Positions 10,131 through 22,932 of a stretch of DNA of 64,000 nucleotides are shown in pieces. The notes under the pieces were generated by a model. It was not told the origin of the DNA. It did not search any database and saw only the letters and a program-made list of their open reading frames with translations. The position numbers were made by a program, and so were the translations under genes. This DNA comes from Brienomyrus brachyistius (taxonomy: Eukaryota; Chordata; Actinopteri; Osteoglossiformes; Mormyridae). Position 1 is the first letter of the stretch, and every line of letters starts with the position of its first letter. The stretch lies in contig NC_064540.1 in assembly GCF_023856365.1 (NCBI RefSeq), forward strand, positions 30,402,974 through 30,466,973, read 5' to 3'.

Positions 10131-12554
10131 TTTGCAATACTTTTCTGGCAGCTTTTTTTTTTGCTAGGAATTTACAGTAAATTCCACAGTCAGTTCTACA
10201 CTAGAAGAGACATCATTCCTAAGCGCAGCATGGACTGCTTCCGGACACAGTATCTAATGCGACTTCCAGAGTCACTTGAGTAAGCTGGAGATGATTCATC
10301 CCCGGGAAAGAGAGCCTGCAGTAGGCAGTCTACCAAAAGAGGGCCTTTCCTGTTCCCTTGGTGAATTAGAACACCAGTGGAGAGAGCTCTCCTGTTGCAG
10401 TTTCACAGAGATGAACAACATGGAGAACTTTGGATTGAGGTTTTGCAGTAAGAGGGTGCTGAAGGAAAAAGGAGTTTCAAAGACATTGGACTGCCTGTAC
10501 TGCCGATTTTGTCTCTGCCCATTTCAGATGTCCAGATGTTTACTAATGTGACATTCCTTAAATACAACCACCGAAACAGAACGGTTCTCAATTTGTTGTC
10601 AAGTTTGGTAGATGTACAATTTGGACTGCAAAGAGATGGACTGATGCAGAGGCGGAGCTGAGGATAGGCCTGGGTGGGATTGACAGCTGGACCTACCCAG
10701 TCAGATTAATGAAATGACATTTTTTATATATAAATTACCGGCTTCTAACTCTGTTCCTATACATCACTGTTGTTACTGTGGCAAGTACGACAGAATGTGT
10801 GAGCTCCCTCTAGTGGTGCTCTAGGTAGAACACCACAGTCGTGGGTGTATTATTGTTGCAGTCACCATGTTGTAAATATATAAGCCAATTTAAGAAAATT
10901 TGGGGTAATGAGCTTCATTCAGACCCTCCCAAATTTAATACAAGTCCATCCATCAGCCACTTTACCGTATTTCAATGTTGCAGGAGGATGCTCACATGAA
11001 AAAAATAAGACTAATTCATTTCTTTATCCAAAACTATTTCTTTCCTCATTCATTAAAATGAAAAGAGCTTTAACTTGTGCATGCATTGCTTCATTTTAAG
11101 CAGCATTATGGAGTGTCGTTGAACATAAATTTTTCTATGAAGGGTCTGATTTTCTGCATCTTTTACTCCTGGTTTGGGCTATAAAATTGGAAGGAGTTGC
11201 CAAACCTGACTGTGCAGGGTCTGCGCTGTTCTCATCTGTGGACAGTGTGTGGGTTTGTGGGTCAGGCATAAATTTGGGGGGGGGAGGGGGGCTCCCTCTA
11301 GCATTAAAATAGGGAGATATCCACTAAAATAATTCTTCATATTCAAAAAAGTACAGATAAAATGAATCAATCTCAACAGTTCATTTAAAGTGTTTTCACC
11401 CCAAGCACACCTATCCTTACTGAAAATGGTTTAGTCTAAAGTCCTGCTCTGGGGTACGTTTCCTATACCACAATTCACATTGGCAAAAGACAAATATATG
11501 TCAGGAAAATATATAGCAAGAGATCAAAGAAAATTGATACATTCTGTGGGCCATGTCTGCTGCCGCATGGCAGAGGGTGTGAGGGGGAAGTGCAGGGACG
11601 ATGTCGGCATCACCAAAAGGAGGGCTACAGCTCTTTGGAGGGAGCCGGTGAGGAGGGCTGGGGGGAGCCAGTCTGCATCCTCTCACTCCTGGGGAGGACC
11701 GAGTATTGGCCATCCTAGATCTGAGAGGCACTTGAGGGAATCCCGGGGTGCATAAATCTCTGTAGTCTACCCACCTCCAAGACATCTATGCTTTCTACTC
11801 CCCAGCCACTTCCTCTTGGCCCACCAACATTTGGCCCCCTGTAGTGTGATCACCAGGGTTCCTCAATATGTGGCACCTCCACACCTGGCTCCTCTACATC
11901 AGCCATCCCTTGTCTGGGCCCCTCTACATCAGGCCCCCTCTGACGTGGCCCTCAGTCCCTCAGGGCAACACTGTCCCCCGAGTCCCCAGAATCCCTTTCA
12001 GTCTGGGAGATCACCTAACCCCACCCATCCTGCTGCCTAATGCCGGTGTCATGCTGTAAACTGTCCCCCTGCCACGGAATGTAATCTCTCATTTTAAAGG
12101 CAATGTCGCTTCGCTTCTCCTGCGCGGCAGCAGCGTCCGCTCGCTGTAACATCGGTAGTCTTGTTTAAGCAGACTAAAAACTCACATTTCTTGTTTATTA
12201 TGATATTTTACAGTCAAAGTTAAGATTAACATCCTCCTGTAATACGTCGCAAATGTGACACTTACTACTATTTCATTTAAACGCGACAATAATGCATTTC
12301 TTTTCGACACTCGTTCGTGCAAATACAGTCGCCTTCAGTCTCAAGAAGCGATTCATCTACTTGAGTAATATTTTTAATACTTTGTTGAATTAATTCTGCC
12401 TCAATTTCTTTGCTATTCTGTCTTCTTTTCATAACTATAATGCGGCGATTAGCTTCATACTGGGCACCGACACACCTGGAAATGACGTAACATCGAACCA
12501 AATGGCAAAAGTAATCAGAAGTCAGCAGCCTGTCCAGAACGCACAGATAACAAG
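10131..12554. other. no recognisable gene
   Basis: Several short open frames exist (for example 10276-10551 +, 11480-11755 +, 12277-12570 -), but none has a recognisable domain or supporting splice structure. The 12277-12570 minus frame (97 codons, end rich in Lys, Glu and Cys) directly adjoins the second copy of the window-start repeat and may belong to that element. Confidence 0.35.
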
Positions 12555-12778
12555 CTACACTGCAAGTCATCTAGCCACGACGTCACCCAGCCACTCGTCT
12601 ACCATCTAAAATACAGATAAATTACATGTGCTCCGTATTTCTGCAGTTGATATTATTTTGAACTGGACCATAAAGAAAATATTCTTGGCCTGGAGGGAGG
12701 AGTGCTGGGCTATTTTATAGGAGGCTACTCTTTCTTAATAACCCCATTTTTAATTCTGAACAATAAGCTTAATAGGAT
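12555..12778. repeat. dispersed repeat, copy 2 of 2
   Basis: Matches 1-222. It is cut at 'aataggatg' by a family S SINE that begins at 12779. Confidence 0.6.
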
Positions 12779-13135
12779 GGGGCGACATGCTGGTGCAGTG
12801 GTTAGCACTGTTGCCTCACACCTCTGCGACCCGGGTTCAAGTCTCCGCCGGGGTCAGATGTGTGTGGAGTTTGCATGTTCTCCCCATGTTATCGTGCGGT
12901 TTCCTCTGGGTTTTCCGGTTCTCCCCCACAGTCTAAAAACATGCTGAGACTAATTGGAGTTGCTAAATTGCCCGTAAGTGTACATGTGTGAGTGAATGGT
13001 GTGTGAGTGTGCCCTGCAATGGGCTTGACCCCATTCAGGGTTGTTCCCTGCCTCGTGCCCATTGCTTCTGGGATGGGCTCCCGACCCCCGTGACCCAGAA
13101 GGATAAGAGGTTTGGAAAACGGATAAAACTGAAGA
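12779..13135 (+). mobile_element. SINE family S, full length
   Basis: A complete copy: 'tggtgcagtggttagcac', 'cgggttcaagtctccg', 'tggagtttgcatgttctccc', 'aaacatgctgagactaattg', 'ttgttccctgcctcgtgccc' and a degraded tail 'aaaacggataaa'. About 355 bp. Confidence 0.75.
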
Positions 13136-13539
13136 GCGATTTAAAATAGGTGATTGTCCAGTAAGAGGATTTAACTTTAGCTACAGTGTTTTTTGTTATA
13201 CAGGTATATTTTGTTTTACAAAAACAACATTTACTTCTACACTATACGGTCAATTAAAGTACCTTCTGCATCCTGGAGATGGTCATTACCTTCTGGAGAG
13301 TCTATTTCCTCAGCAACTCTCTTGTTGCTACCTTCTGGAGACAGATGAATGCTGAAAAGATCTCCCATCTGGTCAGCAGTAATTGTGATTGGCTCAAAGC
13401 AGAACAGGTGGCGCAGAATGTAGACAGTGTTTATAACTCACTTATTAATTATCAATGTGTTACTGGTTACTTTATTAGTTTATATTCAAAGAAATAATAG
13501 CAACTTGATCCATGTTGGTCAAAGGATAAAATTCTGATC

Positions 13540-14760
13540 CTAACTAACGTACATGTAAACAGAACACAGAATACCTCTGAAATGGACCCTGACCCCTGTG
13601 GATGACCTGAAACGTGACAATGTCATGTTCCAGCAGATTCCCATCTCTTATTGACCGGATAGGCCTCAGACAACCTGCATTGCCCATGAAGTCAAGCAGA
13701 GGTGTCTTTCACTTCTCAAGGTCCTCCAGAGTTGTACTTTCAGGTACCTGCCATCAAAATGGACTGTTATTGAGGCTACTTGAATTATAACTTTTTAGTA
13801 AGAACCCACACACCCATATCATGTTTGAAGCCTTTCAATTGCAGCATTAAAATTAGGCAGCATTCGGCAGGTAAAGGAGCAATATTTGCTGGCAGGCACA
13901 TGGGACGATTAATCTGCGCAGTAGGGACAACATGAAGAGAGGAAAATTTGCTGTAAAAAAACTCAATTTGTTCGCCATAATATCTTGCTGACCTCCTTCC
14001 CAGGGCTTAAACTGCCCACAATGCTTTTCCACCCTCTATGCATATTTAGTATTTCCCTGATATATCAGACGCTGATATGGGCAGTACGGTATGCGCTCCG
14101 TCTGGTTAGATGTGGGCCTGCACTTTCTTAGGGGCCTGCCCCTCCTGACACAGACTCTTCCAGAATCTCATACTCCTCTCCATTTCCCATTCTTCACACT
14201 GTTTATTAGTGTATGGGAACGGGACAACCCTAACTGAAGGGTCAGGACTTGCACACAACACACACCCCTCCTGCCCTAATGAAGTGGCGGTATACTTAGC
14301 CCATTTATACCACCAATTTCCAAGTGTACGTTTTGCTAACCCATCCAGGTCTACTTCATCCTGGGCATCCTTCTAAAATTTGCTCACTCTCCTCACTCCC
14401 ATATCTCCCCCCATTTCTCTCCGCTTTCGCTCACTGTAATCTGAGAGGTTATTCAGCATCAAAGGACCAGGCTGAGTCAGTGAAGTCAGTTGTCCTGTGC
14501 TCACCTGACCTGTGGTCCTGCTGTGCACCCAGACCTGAAGGGCCTGATAAATCATTAGCATCACTAACATCGTTGCTGTCAGCCGTACCAGAACCCACAG
14601 CTTCGTGTCCTGTCTGGAGTGGCTGGTCTGCTTGTGATGCTCCCTCGTGGCCCTCACTCTGCTCTGATCCTGAAACTGACTCCACCCCAAGCTGTGGAGC
14701 TCCTCTGGGAGCTCCATCAGGGCCATCTGAGTCAAGGGCAGCTGCATCCTCTGTGTAGTT
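13540..14760 (-). pseudogene. endogenous retrovirus env remnant
   Basis: Downstream, in the retroviral sense, of the integrase end. A minus-strand frame at about 14150-14320 contains a Trp- and Cys-rich surface-glycoprotein-like block (GNWWYKWAKYTAT, then spaced cysteines and a VPFPYTNKQCEEWE motif). Around 14450-14750 an N-terminal segment with a hydrophobic MLVMLMIYQAL stretch could be the signal region. Stops and frame changes interrupt it and no full env is present. Domain order (integrase, then env) supports the call. It is an old, dead copy. Confidence 0.5.
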
Positions 14761-14769
14761 TTCAGTGAC

Positions 14770-16603
14770 TCTGTCTTTTGTGCGGTACTCTAGTGCAGTG
14801 GTTCAAATGGTACCACGTATTACTCCCTTCTACCTGCACCGCTGTTGCTGTGGCTCATGTCACCTTGAAGGGTCCCTTTCGTCGGGGCTCGTGCCACTTT
14901 CACCGGAACACTCGCAGGTAGACTTTATCTCCGGGAAAGATGACTGGCTCCTCCTGGTCTGTGTCTTCTTTCTGTGCTTTCTCCTTTTCCTGTTTGGAAA
15001 TAGTTTTGTGTATTTTGGTTAAAGTCCTCATGTACAACTTTAATTCATCCCCCAGCTGATCTAGGCTGGGTCCCTTATACGCCCCCTCAAGTCGATCCAG
15101 GCATAGGTCTCCCAGTCAGCATTTCATGCGGAGACAAATGCATCACCTGTGCGTTTCCATCCGATATGCCATCAAGGCTGTTGACAGGGCATCCACCCAG
15201 TTCATTTTCATGGTGGTGCAAATCTTATTCAGCTTCTGCTTAAGTGTGCCATTCACTCTCTCCACCATACCCTGCAACTGAGGGTGATACACACATGCCA
15301 ACTTTTGTTTTATTCTCAGCTGTTAAACCACTAACTTTTAACTTTCCCCACAAAGGCAGCTCCATTATCAGAGCTTATTTCAGTTGGGATCCCAAACCTC
15401 GGACTCTCTGATCAGGAATTTCACCACTGTCATCGCCCCCATGTCCTTGGACGGTATTGTCTCCACCCATCTGCTGAACCTGTCCACAATCACAAGCATA
15501 TATCGCTTTCCATATGCTGTTTTTCCCATGTCCACATAGTCCACCACAAGTGTCTGAACGGTCCCTCAGGCACTGGAATGTGCCCTACTGGGGCCGTGAT
15601 TGCTTTGCGTACATTGTTCTTAATGCACACCTCATATTCACATTCTGACAACCTTGCATCCATCATTGCTTGCAGCTTGTTGTGTAATTTTCCTTAACTC
15701 CTCCCCCCGTGCGCAATGGTCAAGACCATGCGCATCCGTTATCAAAATATTCACCAGAGACAGAGGTGCAGCCAAAAGTCCCTCATGGTTGCGATACAGA
15801 CCATTAGCATCCTTAGAGGCCCCCCTTTTTAGCCACACTGAGGCCTCATAGGGGCCCGCCCGCTCCTGCAGGGCCACCAGATCAGAAACCTGCTCTGTAG
15901 TCACCATAGGTAAAAGATCAGCAGTACTCACCTGCGCAGCCGCCCTGGCTGCCGCATCAGAGGCTGCATTTCCTTGAATAACAAAATCACGACCTTTGCG
16001 GTGGGCCTGACACTTAACAATAGCCAAACGCTTGGGACGCATCATTGTGTGTAGCAACTCCAAAATCTGATTATAATGCTGAATGGGGGAGCCGTCACTT
16101 TTGCGAAAGCCCCTTTGCTTCCAGACTGCTCCAAAGAGATGGCATACACCGTGTGCGTATGCAGAGTCTGTGTAGATAGTAACTGTCTTATGTTGTCCTC
16201 GCCGGCACGCTGTAGTCAAAGCCTTTATCTCCACTAATTGAGCGGAACAGGGTTGTGCCACTGGCTCTGAAACGAGAGTGTGAAAATCATCACCCTGTGC
16301 CTGGACTACAGCAAACCCAGCCTTCAAGGCATCCCCATCTCTCCAACATGAGCCATCCACAAACAAAACCATCTCGCTATTTTCAGTGGGAGAGCTCTCC
16401 AAGTCTGCTCTCAGTTTAGTGTAAACCAAAGACTCTGCCACACACTCATGTGGCTGCCCCTCATCCTCCAGGGGAATGCTGTCTGCAGGGTTTACTGTAG
16501 TGGAGCGCTTTATTGTCACATCCGGGTAAGTGAGAAATGCAAAGTACGCTAGCTGCCTTGCTGGGGTCAACACAAATTTGCCTTTGTCAATAAGGTCCAC
16601 CAT
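14770..16603 (-). pseudogene. endogenous retrovirus pol remnant (RNase H and integrase)
   Basis: The open part (15638-16603, 321 codons) reads as a gammaretrovirus-type RNase H: LFVDGSCW, LVEIKAL, YTDSAYAHGV and a final GNAASDAAARA supply the D-E-D-D pattern. An integrase zinc-binding segment with paired His and Cys (DAHGLDHCARGEE) follows. Further down the strand (15630-14770) the integrase core and C-terminal domain are readable only in pieces, with stops and shifts; the C-terminal piece keeps a WYHLNHCTRV motif characteristic of class-I retroviral integrases. Protease and reverse transcriptase are missing: the homology stops abruptly at 16603, where family R sequence begins. This is a decayed class-I (gamma/epsilon-like) fish endogenous retrovirus with no intact gene. 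Confidence 0.85.
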
Positions 16604-16765
16604 CTTATGTGAAGTATAAAGTGTTTTTGCATTCTAGCTGTGTTACAGTATGTAACACAGCCTTCAACTTTTTTCCCCACACAATGCAGGACATGCAGGG
16701 GTGCCAAACAAAACAGTGGAGCTGCAGTGTAGCCAATTATTTCTTTCAGTAGTTTTAAAATTATT
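16604..16765 (-). repeat. dispersed repeat family R, copy 2
   Basis: Minus-strand wording 'taattggctacactgcag', 'gttttgtttggcacccctgc' and 'taacacagctagaatg' matches 58320-58445. It abuts the retroviral pol fragment exactly where reverse transcriptase should be. Confidence 0.6.
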
Positions 16766-16904
16766 TCTGAGGCTGTGTGTTAGAGATGGAGGTGAGCAAC
16801 ACTGAGGCATCTCAGGGAACCATGTTGCCCATATTAAAAAACACACACGCATGCAACTCAGGCAATCCAGCATTTCTTATTTCAGTTATATATGACACTG
16901 CATG

Positions 16905-17213
16905 GGGGCGGCATGGTGGTGTAGTGGTTAGCACTGTTGCCTCACACCTCTGGGACCCGGGTTCGTGTCTCCGCCTGGATCACATGTGTGCGGAGTTTGC
17001 ATGTTCTCCCCATGTCGTCGTGGGGTTTCCTCCAGGTACTCCGGTTTCCCCCCACAGTCCAAAAACATGCTGAGACTAATTGGAGTCGCTAAATTAACCA
17101 TAGGTGTGCATGTGTGAGTGAGCCCTGTGATGGGCTGGCCCCCCATCCTGGGTTGTTCCCTGCCTCCGGACCCCCCGTGACCCAATAGGATAAGCGGTTT
17201 GAAAAATGGATAG
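16905..17213 (+). mobile_element. SINE family S with 13-bp target duplication
   Basis: The head 'ggcggcatggtggtgtagtg' and the tail 'gataagcggtttgaaaaatg' bound a 309-bp element. 'atgacactgcatg' occurs immediately before (16892-16904) and after (17214-17226), a perfect 13-bp target-site duplication. This shows that the family moves by target-primed reverse transcription. The 17227-17556 stretch beyond it holds no recognisable gene. Confidence 0.9.
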
Positions 17214-17558
17214 ATGACACTGCATGTTTTTGTTTTACATGTTCACTACAAGTCAGTGTTTTTTTCATTGTATGATTAATGCCACATTCATACCAAAAAA
17301 CACACTAGACATACTGTACAAGGCAATCAAGGGAAAAACCTTCTCAGAATACAAAGTGAATGTATCAACCGAAGAAGGATGTTTCCTTTTCAGAATATTC
17401 ATTTTTTTACCATGTGGAACCACTGTCCATGATTCAATTGAGTGCATTCAAAGAATGATACATCAAGACTAATAGTGACAAAATATTCATTTAATATGCA
17501 TTGTACATGAATGTAGGACTTAGATGTTGATGAATTTCTCATCAGTGAAGGGCATATA

Positions 17559-18472
17559 CACTCAGGGAAAAAAAAGTTGAAAACCCAGAACTATCCAATT
17601 TAGATGTAATTTGGTACACGTGCAGACCAGTGATGGATATGTAAATGATTAGAATTGCAAGGAGTTGGCATGTTTAATTACCAGACACAGGATGCCTCGT
17701 AGTCACATTAGCCAGTTAACAGCACTTGACGGAGTTTGATAGGGTTGCATTGCGGGTTTGCATGAAGCCAGGTGGTCATATGGTGCAACTGCATGTGGGC
17801 CATGCGGATATCAGTCGCCTGATATTGAAACCAATGGGCACGTGAGGCATCCACACACGTCGTGAAGTTTCTGGTCATCCAAGACAGACCACGCCAAGGA
17901 AGGATCGTTGGATTGTGCTCCAAGCATCACAGATCCCCATGACACCTGCGCCTGATATATGGACACAGCTACTGGACTCTCTACAACACCCTATATCATC
18001 GTGTCGCGATGACTGGCATCAGCTGGACTACGGGTTCACCGTCCCATGCATAGGCTGCCGTTCACAATAGCACAGAAACGGTTGCGTTTGGAGTGGTGTA
18101 GTCACTGGGAGGCATGGACTGATGACGACTGGCGTCCTACCATGTTCAGCGATACATCTCAGTTCTGCAGTACCACAGATGACCGTCGTGTGCGTATGGT
18201 GGCGCCGCAGGGAGAAGAGCAATCCTGCCAACACTGTGGAGTGACACACCACACTCTGACGGCACAGTGGTACACCAGTGACATCCTAGTGGTATCCGGG
18301 CCCAGGGGTGTGCTATACCCTACTGACATGGGACCAGCAGTGTGGCCATACCGCCAACTCCGTTTGATCTGATATTATAATCATCGAGATACTGTCACAT
18401 GCCCTTTCATCACATGCAGATTTCATTTTCACAACTTAGTCTGTTGTGCTTCACTTTTTTGCCACCGAGTTT
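17559..18472 (+). mobile_element. Tc1-like transposon, inactive
   Basis: Left end 'cactcagggaaaaaaaagtt' preceded by TA; right end reads as its imperfect inverse ('cttcacttttttgccaccgag'). Inside, a broken transposase is seen: a frame at 18046-18372 has LRLEWCSHWEAW and SDTSQFC, corresponding to the first catalytic Asp region of Tc1 (FSDESxF), with an acidic residue replaced by Thr. Frames are interrupted by stops upstream and downstream. Confidence 0.75.
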
Positions 18473-18479
18473 GTGTTCT

Positions 18480-20230
18480 GACACCAAGTTGATGGGAATT
18501 GATTATTTGAGCGTCATCTAAAGAGCTTATATTACTTTAGATGGTATTTAGACTCACATGGTATTTTGAAAAGATTCCCATATGCGCTGATTAGCTGGGG
18601 TTGATCCGAGCAGCTGTGCACTTTTCTCCTGTAACACAAAAGTTTGCTTTTAGGACAGAAAACAAGGTTAAGACCATATTATGTGGTTTACATCTATCAA
18701 AATAAAACCAAAGTCACTGTTACCAAAAGAGTAACCATGTGTTGTCAAATTCCCTAACATTTTGCTTCATCTTACTTTGGATGTCCATGGTTAGGAGAGA
18801 AGCAGAAATCTGCTCAACCATTAGAAAGACTTTACTCGATACAGGGAGTGAGATCTTGTTGCAGGTGACAAGGCAGGATAGAGTGTATTTAGAAAAATAA
18901 TGAAGAGGGAATGTGAGTGTGAGCTATTGTGGCATCTGTGTATAACCCAATATGGCGGCATCCTTCTGAATGTAAACAACATAGCCAGCTTAATTAGCTT
19001 AGTCAAGTGTAATTGAACTAAGAAAAACTTAGCAATATACGTTCCCTGCTTGGTGTGATAAATACAGCAGCAGCTGCTGGTGGACGGGCTACAAACAGAC
19101 ATCAAGAAGAAATCCCACCTCACAACCATTTACTGTACCAAACCCCTTAATGTAACTTGTAAAGATGTAGGTATTGGAGTATTCACATATTCATTTGCAG
19201 TGTCCACTTCCTGTCCAGTAAATTTGGCAGGACGAAATTTGAATAACCTAGGCCTGACTCGTGTATGCGGCTGAAGGAGTAAAGGTAGAATGGGTGGAGA
19301 ATCCTGGGCTGAGCTGCATGGTGGCCTGGGGGACAATCATGAAAACACAGACCCTGTGATATCCTCAAAACCCACAACTAAAAGGGGAGTCAGGAACCAC
19401 TTGACCCGTTAAGCCACATGGTGGCCTTATGAGCAGGCAAACACACTATGGGCTAAGGGGTACAAGACAGAGGAGAGAATAGGATGGCCAGTGACATGTG
19501 AACAGGACAAGGCAGGGATGGATTCTGACACAGGTGCCATACTACTTTGTTTAAATATGCCCAAGTGCTCAGAATGTTTTAGTGCAAGTCTTAGACAATG
19601 GTATCTCTGAATGAGGCAGCAGTTTGGTTCCTCCTGAAGGCCCTATAACTGTCCTGAGAAGTTGTTTGTATGCACTTGCTGCCTTGACACTTGCTGATGT
19701 GCGTGTGCTCTGCTTGAGCAGTAAAGGGGAGATCACATGCAGAGATGATTTTCTGTAGCTTCTCAGTCCGAGTAAAAATAAAATCTTCTCGTTATATAGG
19801 AACCAAGTCTCTGGCTGGAAATTTCTACAACAGAGCCATTTAGTCATTTATAGAAATATACAGAGCCAATGAAGGAACCAGATGTCACAGCACAGTAACA
19901 CAGGTCACTGTCCGTGGAACTGAATGAATAGGATAACCGGCCAATGTGTTTGTGTGCTTACACTGATTATATGTCAGGGGGGAAAATATTTATATCATTG
20001 AGGGGAAAAATGTAAAAATATATACAGTAAGGACAATATAATCGTAATTTAATGTATCCCTTCTGCTCTTTAAAAAGCACAATGTCTGACTGACAAATAT
20101 GTCTATTATTAGCACATTTTAATAATTTAATTAATATTAAGCAGTACACCTATTTCCTGTAATCACTCTGCGTTAAAGCAATTTTTAAAACTAGCTGTGA
20201 ACTGGATGCTGTTCTGACTGTTGTTGCCAT
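18480..20230. other. no recognisable gene
   Basis: AT-rich sequence with short frames only. I see no splice-supported exon and no named repeat. Confidence 0.4.
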
Positions 20231-20236
20231 GGTGCC

Positions 20237-22334
20237 TTATTTACTTTCAAATCGCATTGTCCACAACCTGATCAAAGGACCAAACTTTAAAATCAGTGCA
20301 GGGTAGTGTCGCAAGTAGTGATGCTTAGGCTTTAACCTATGTCCTGGAAAGAAAGAAAATCTACAAGCAAGATATTCTTGGATAAGAACGTCAAGGTATG
20401 CAACCTCTGGCAATAAAATTTTCTGTGCACAAATCAGCTCCACAATGTCTTTTAGCTGAAGGGTCAACTGCCAATCATCATCTGTGGGCTCTTTCACCTT
20501 GTCACACATGATCACAGGAAGAAGTCTTAGAAAATTCCAGTTCTGAACAGCCTGACCATAAAGCTTTACTCCATTGGAGTTTACTGCACATGGCTTACTC
20601 AACACATCAGAGCCACTGTACTTAAATTTCTTAATGCGTCTATTCAGAATTGAATAAGTGAACCACTTTTTCTGCTTGATGAAGTACTTCAGGTAAAGGG
20701 CTAAATCATAGGAAAGGATACCCTCAAAAATGTCATGGCCTAAACAAGGTGGCAGGCCAGGCATACAAACATCGAAGTAATTCAATGAATTAAAACTCAG
20801 ATATTATACCTTCAACGTTTTGTTGTTCCTCAGACTGTAAAATGCATTTGGATCTGTTTGAAAATCTGTTCGGGTTGTCCGGCAATACCTGCAGAAATAT
20901 TCAGAAAAACTAAAATTTTCTGTAAATCCACCGATATTATGAGACCCCAAATTGTCCCCTGCAATGCACAAAACAGTCCCTTTAACTTTTTCCTCTGCCA
21001 CCGTTATTCCATTGTCTTCCAGGTCTTTTAAGTCTGCAATGAGCCTTGAGAAAACTTTGTCATGGCCAAAGTGTTTGAAGTCTTTTTCCTGACACAGCAT
21101 TACAAGTGACATGTGGTCTGTACTTGATGAGGTGGTAAATTAGCCAGAGACAAATATACAGCTACTACTTTGTGCTGCTTTTTGCTGAACCTAATGGGTT
21201 CACCGCCTCAAAAGAATCTTGATATAGAATTAGTTTTAGACATGATGGGTTTTGAGAAAAGAACTCATTGTTTTTATATACCTGACCATCACTGACATCA
21301 CAAAGCACATCAGTGTATGGTACGTATGTACCCTGTGCAGCACAATTCTGCCATAAGTCTGACTCCAGTAAATGTCTCAAAGTGTCTTTCAATGGAACAT
21401 AGTAGGCAAACCTCTGTGACCTTGTTTCATCCCTTCCTAAGTACAACTTTACAGGTTCTGTGTATCTAAACATCTGTTTAAAAGCCCTAGTTCTTGAAAA
21501 ATTGGTTCTCATTGGTCCTTCATGACTAATGGTGAAAAGGTCAGATTCCTTCACAACATCACATATACTACCAATAACCTCATCTGTTAATTCAGTTAAG
21601 TCACTTTTCAGGAATGCACTTAATTTATTCAAAGTATATGTCTGTCCTAGTTCATGTATGCTTAGCATCTCTTCAATAATATTTTGTATAGTTGATGCTG
21701 GCAGAAGAAACTGCCCATGTAATTTCAAGTAGAAAAGAGAAATATTTCTAAGAAAAAGGTCACTGAAATTTTCTGTAAGATGGACTTCACCTTCATCAGT
21801 CTCACTAAATCTCTCTGTAGGGCCTGTAACTAACGGTTCAGTTTCAAGAAACTGAGAAACTGTCTCCTTATAAAGATCTCTTATACTGTCCACAGAACAT
21901 TGTCTGTGTTTCCTGGACATGTAGGCTGTAAACGACGATCTCACAGTGAACGTATGGTCGCATCCTGTCACCGGACATGTCACAACACGTCCTTCGGCTA
22001 TATGTTCCTTTAAGTGAGCTGTTAGTGATCTGACATCGCGACATTGGCGCTGGCACATAGACATATTACACGTAAACACCGTAAGGGCATTTGTAGTATC
22101 AATATATGAATCTGTGTTATGTTTACGGTAAAAATGAGCCTTAAATTCCCCATATGAACGAAACGTATTGTGGCAATCTGTAGCGCCACACTTGAACACG
22201 CATCGTGGTTCATGACGGTGAAGTTTGACATGTAAAACATGTTCCCTAAGGGTTTGCACTGATGTTCCACAGAAATAACAACTAAACATTGTAACTGCGT
22301 GAACAAACACGCACTCTATTGCTGTTTTAAACAC
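20237..22334 (-). pseudogene. zinc-finger EnSpm-like transposase-derived gene, frame-broken
   Basis: Three consecutive minus-strand frames (22334-21165, 21112-20804, 20785-20237) form one protein split by frame breaks. The first (389 codons; likely start at the internal Met near 22289) carries four C2H2-type fingers. In the fourth, the first His position is Tyr (FTAYMSRKH), so that finger is damaged. It is followed by a helical region. The second has GDNLGSHNIGGF and YFCRYC, and the third PGLPPCLGHDIFEG, RLLPVI and LKPKHHYLRHYP. This order is familiar from a large fish family that I tentatively relate to CMC/EnSpm (TNP2-like) transposases, with the Asp of GDNLG as a probable active-site residue. 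Between the first and second frames an A-run one base short and a second shift break the frame, and a stop separates the second and third. Terminal inverted repeats were not identified. Confidence 0.65.
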
Positions 22335-22822
22335 CTAAATGCTGTTTCACATCCCGCTTGCAAATCTAAGTTTTACATGTGCTGCCAAGATACGTTCATG
22401 CGCCGTCAACACGGTACATGCTACTCGTGTTTAAAACCACACACTGCTTAACACTGCTTAAAACGATTTAATTTAACTTACCAATTTGCCCAGACACATT
22501 TATTTTATTTTATATTCCCACTAGTTTGTAGATTTTTTTTAAATGTTATGTTTGTTATTGGGTGCTTTCCACTTCATGTACCCACATACAGCGCTGGCTT
22601 AAAGCAATACATTCTGGTCCTGACGCAATGCATTGTGGTTAGATTTTTATCGTCCGCTGCATTATGTCACCATGTCACGTCGTACAAAAACCTCGCGAGA
22701 GCAAGACAGATCATCCTGCACCTCTTAAGTGTTATGTAGTTTTGCCTGAAACGCAAAAATAAAACAAAGCAATTAAAGCCGATCAGTGGCTCAAATTCTG
22801 CTGTAGCGATTGAAGAACTTTT

Positions 22823-22932
22823 GTCGGAAGTTGGATTCGAACCCACGCCTTACTTCGGAGAACAGAATACCCCTTACTTTGAAAGGCCATTTTCACTGCG
22901 CAGGAGGCTTTAGACCGCTCGGCCATGGGGCA
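22823..22932 (-). pseudogene. tRNA-Leu-like pseudogene (unit 1)
   Basis: Minus strand: A box 'tggccgagcggtctaaagc', a variable-arm-like 'tctgttctccgaagtaagg', B box 'gtgggttcgaatcc' and the 3' end 'cttccgaca'. The extra length in the anticodon region suggests descent from an intron-bearing tRNA-Leu(CAA). The 5' acceptor half (TGCCCCA) does not pair with the 3' half (TTCCGAC), so it cannot be a working tRNA. Confidence 0.7.

Noticed and set aside
11816..12059. Proline- and histidine-rich frames as a possible secreted protein
   Set aside because: Two overlapping frames of equal quality, no signal peptide and no splice support; composition explains them.
15654..15851. Plus-strand frame inside the retroviral pol
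   Set aside because: Antisense shadow of the RNase H/integrase frame.
22823..22932. Functional tRNA-Leu gene
   Set aside because: The acceptor stem halves do not pair and the T stem has a mismatch.
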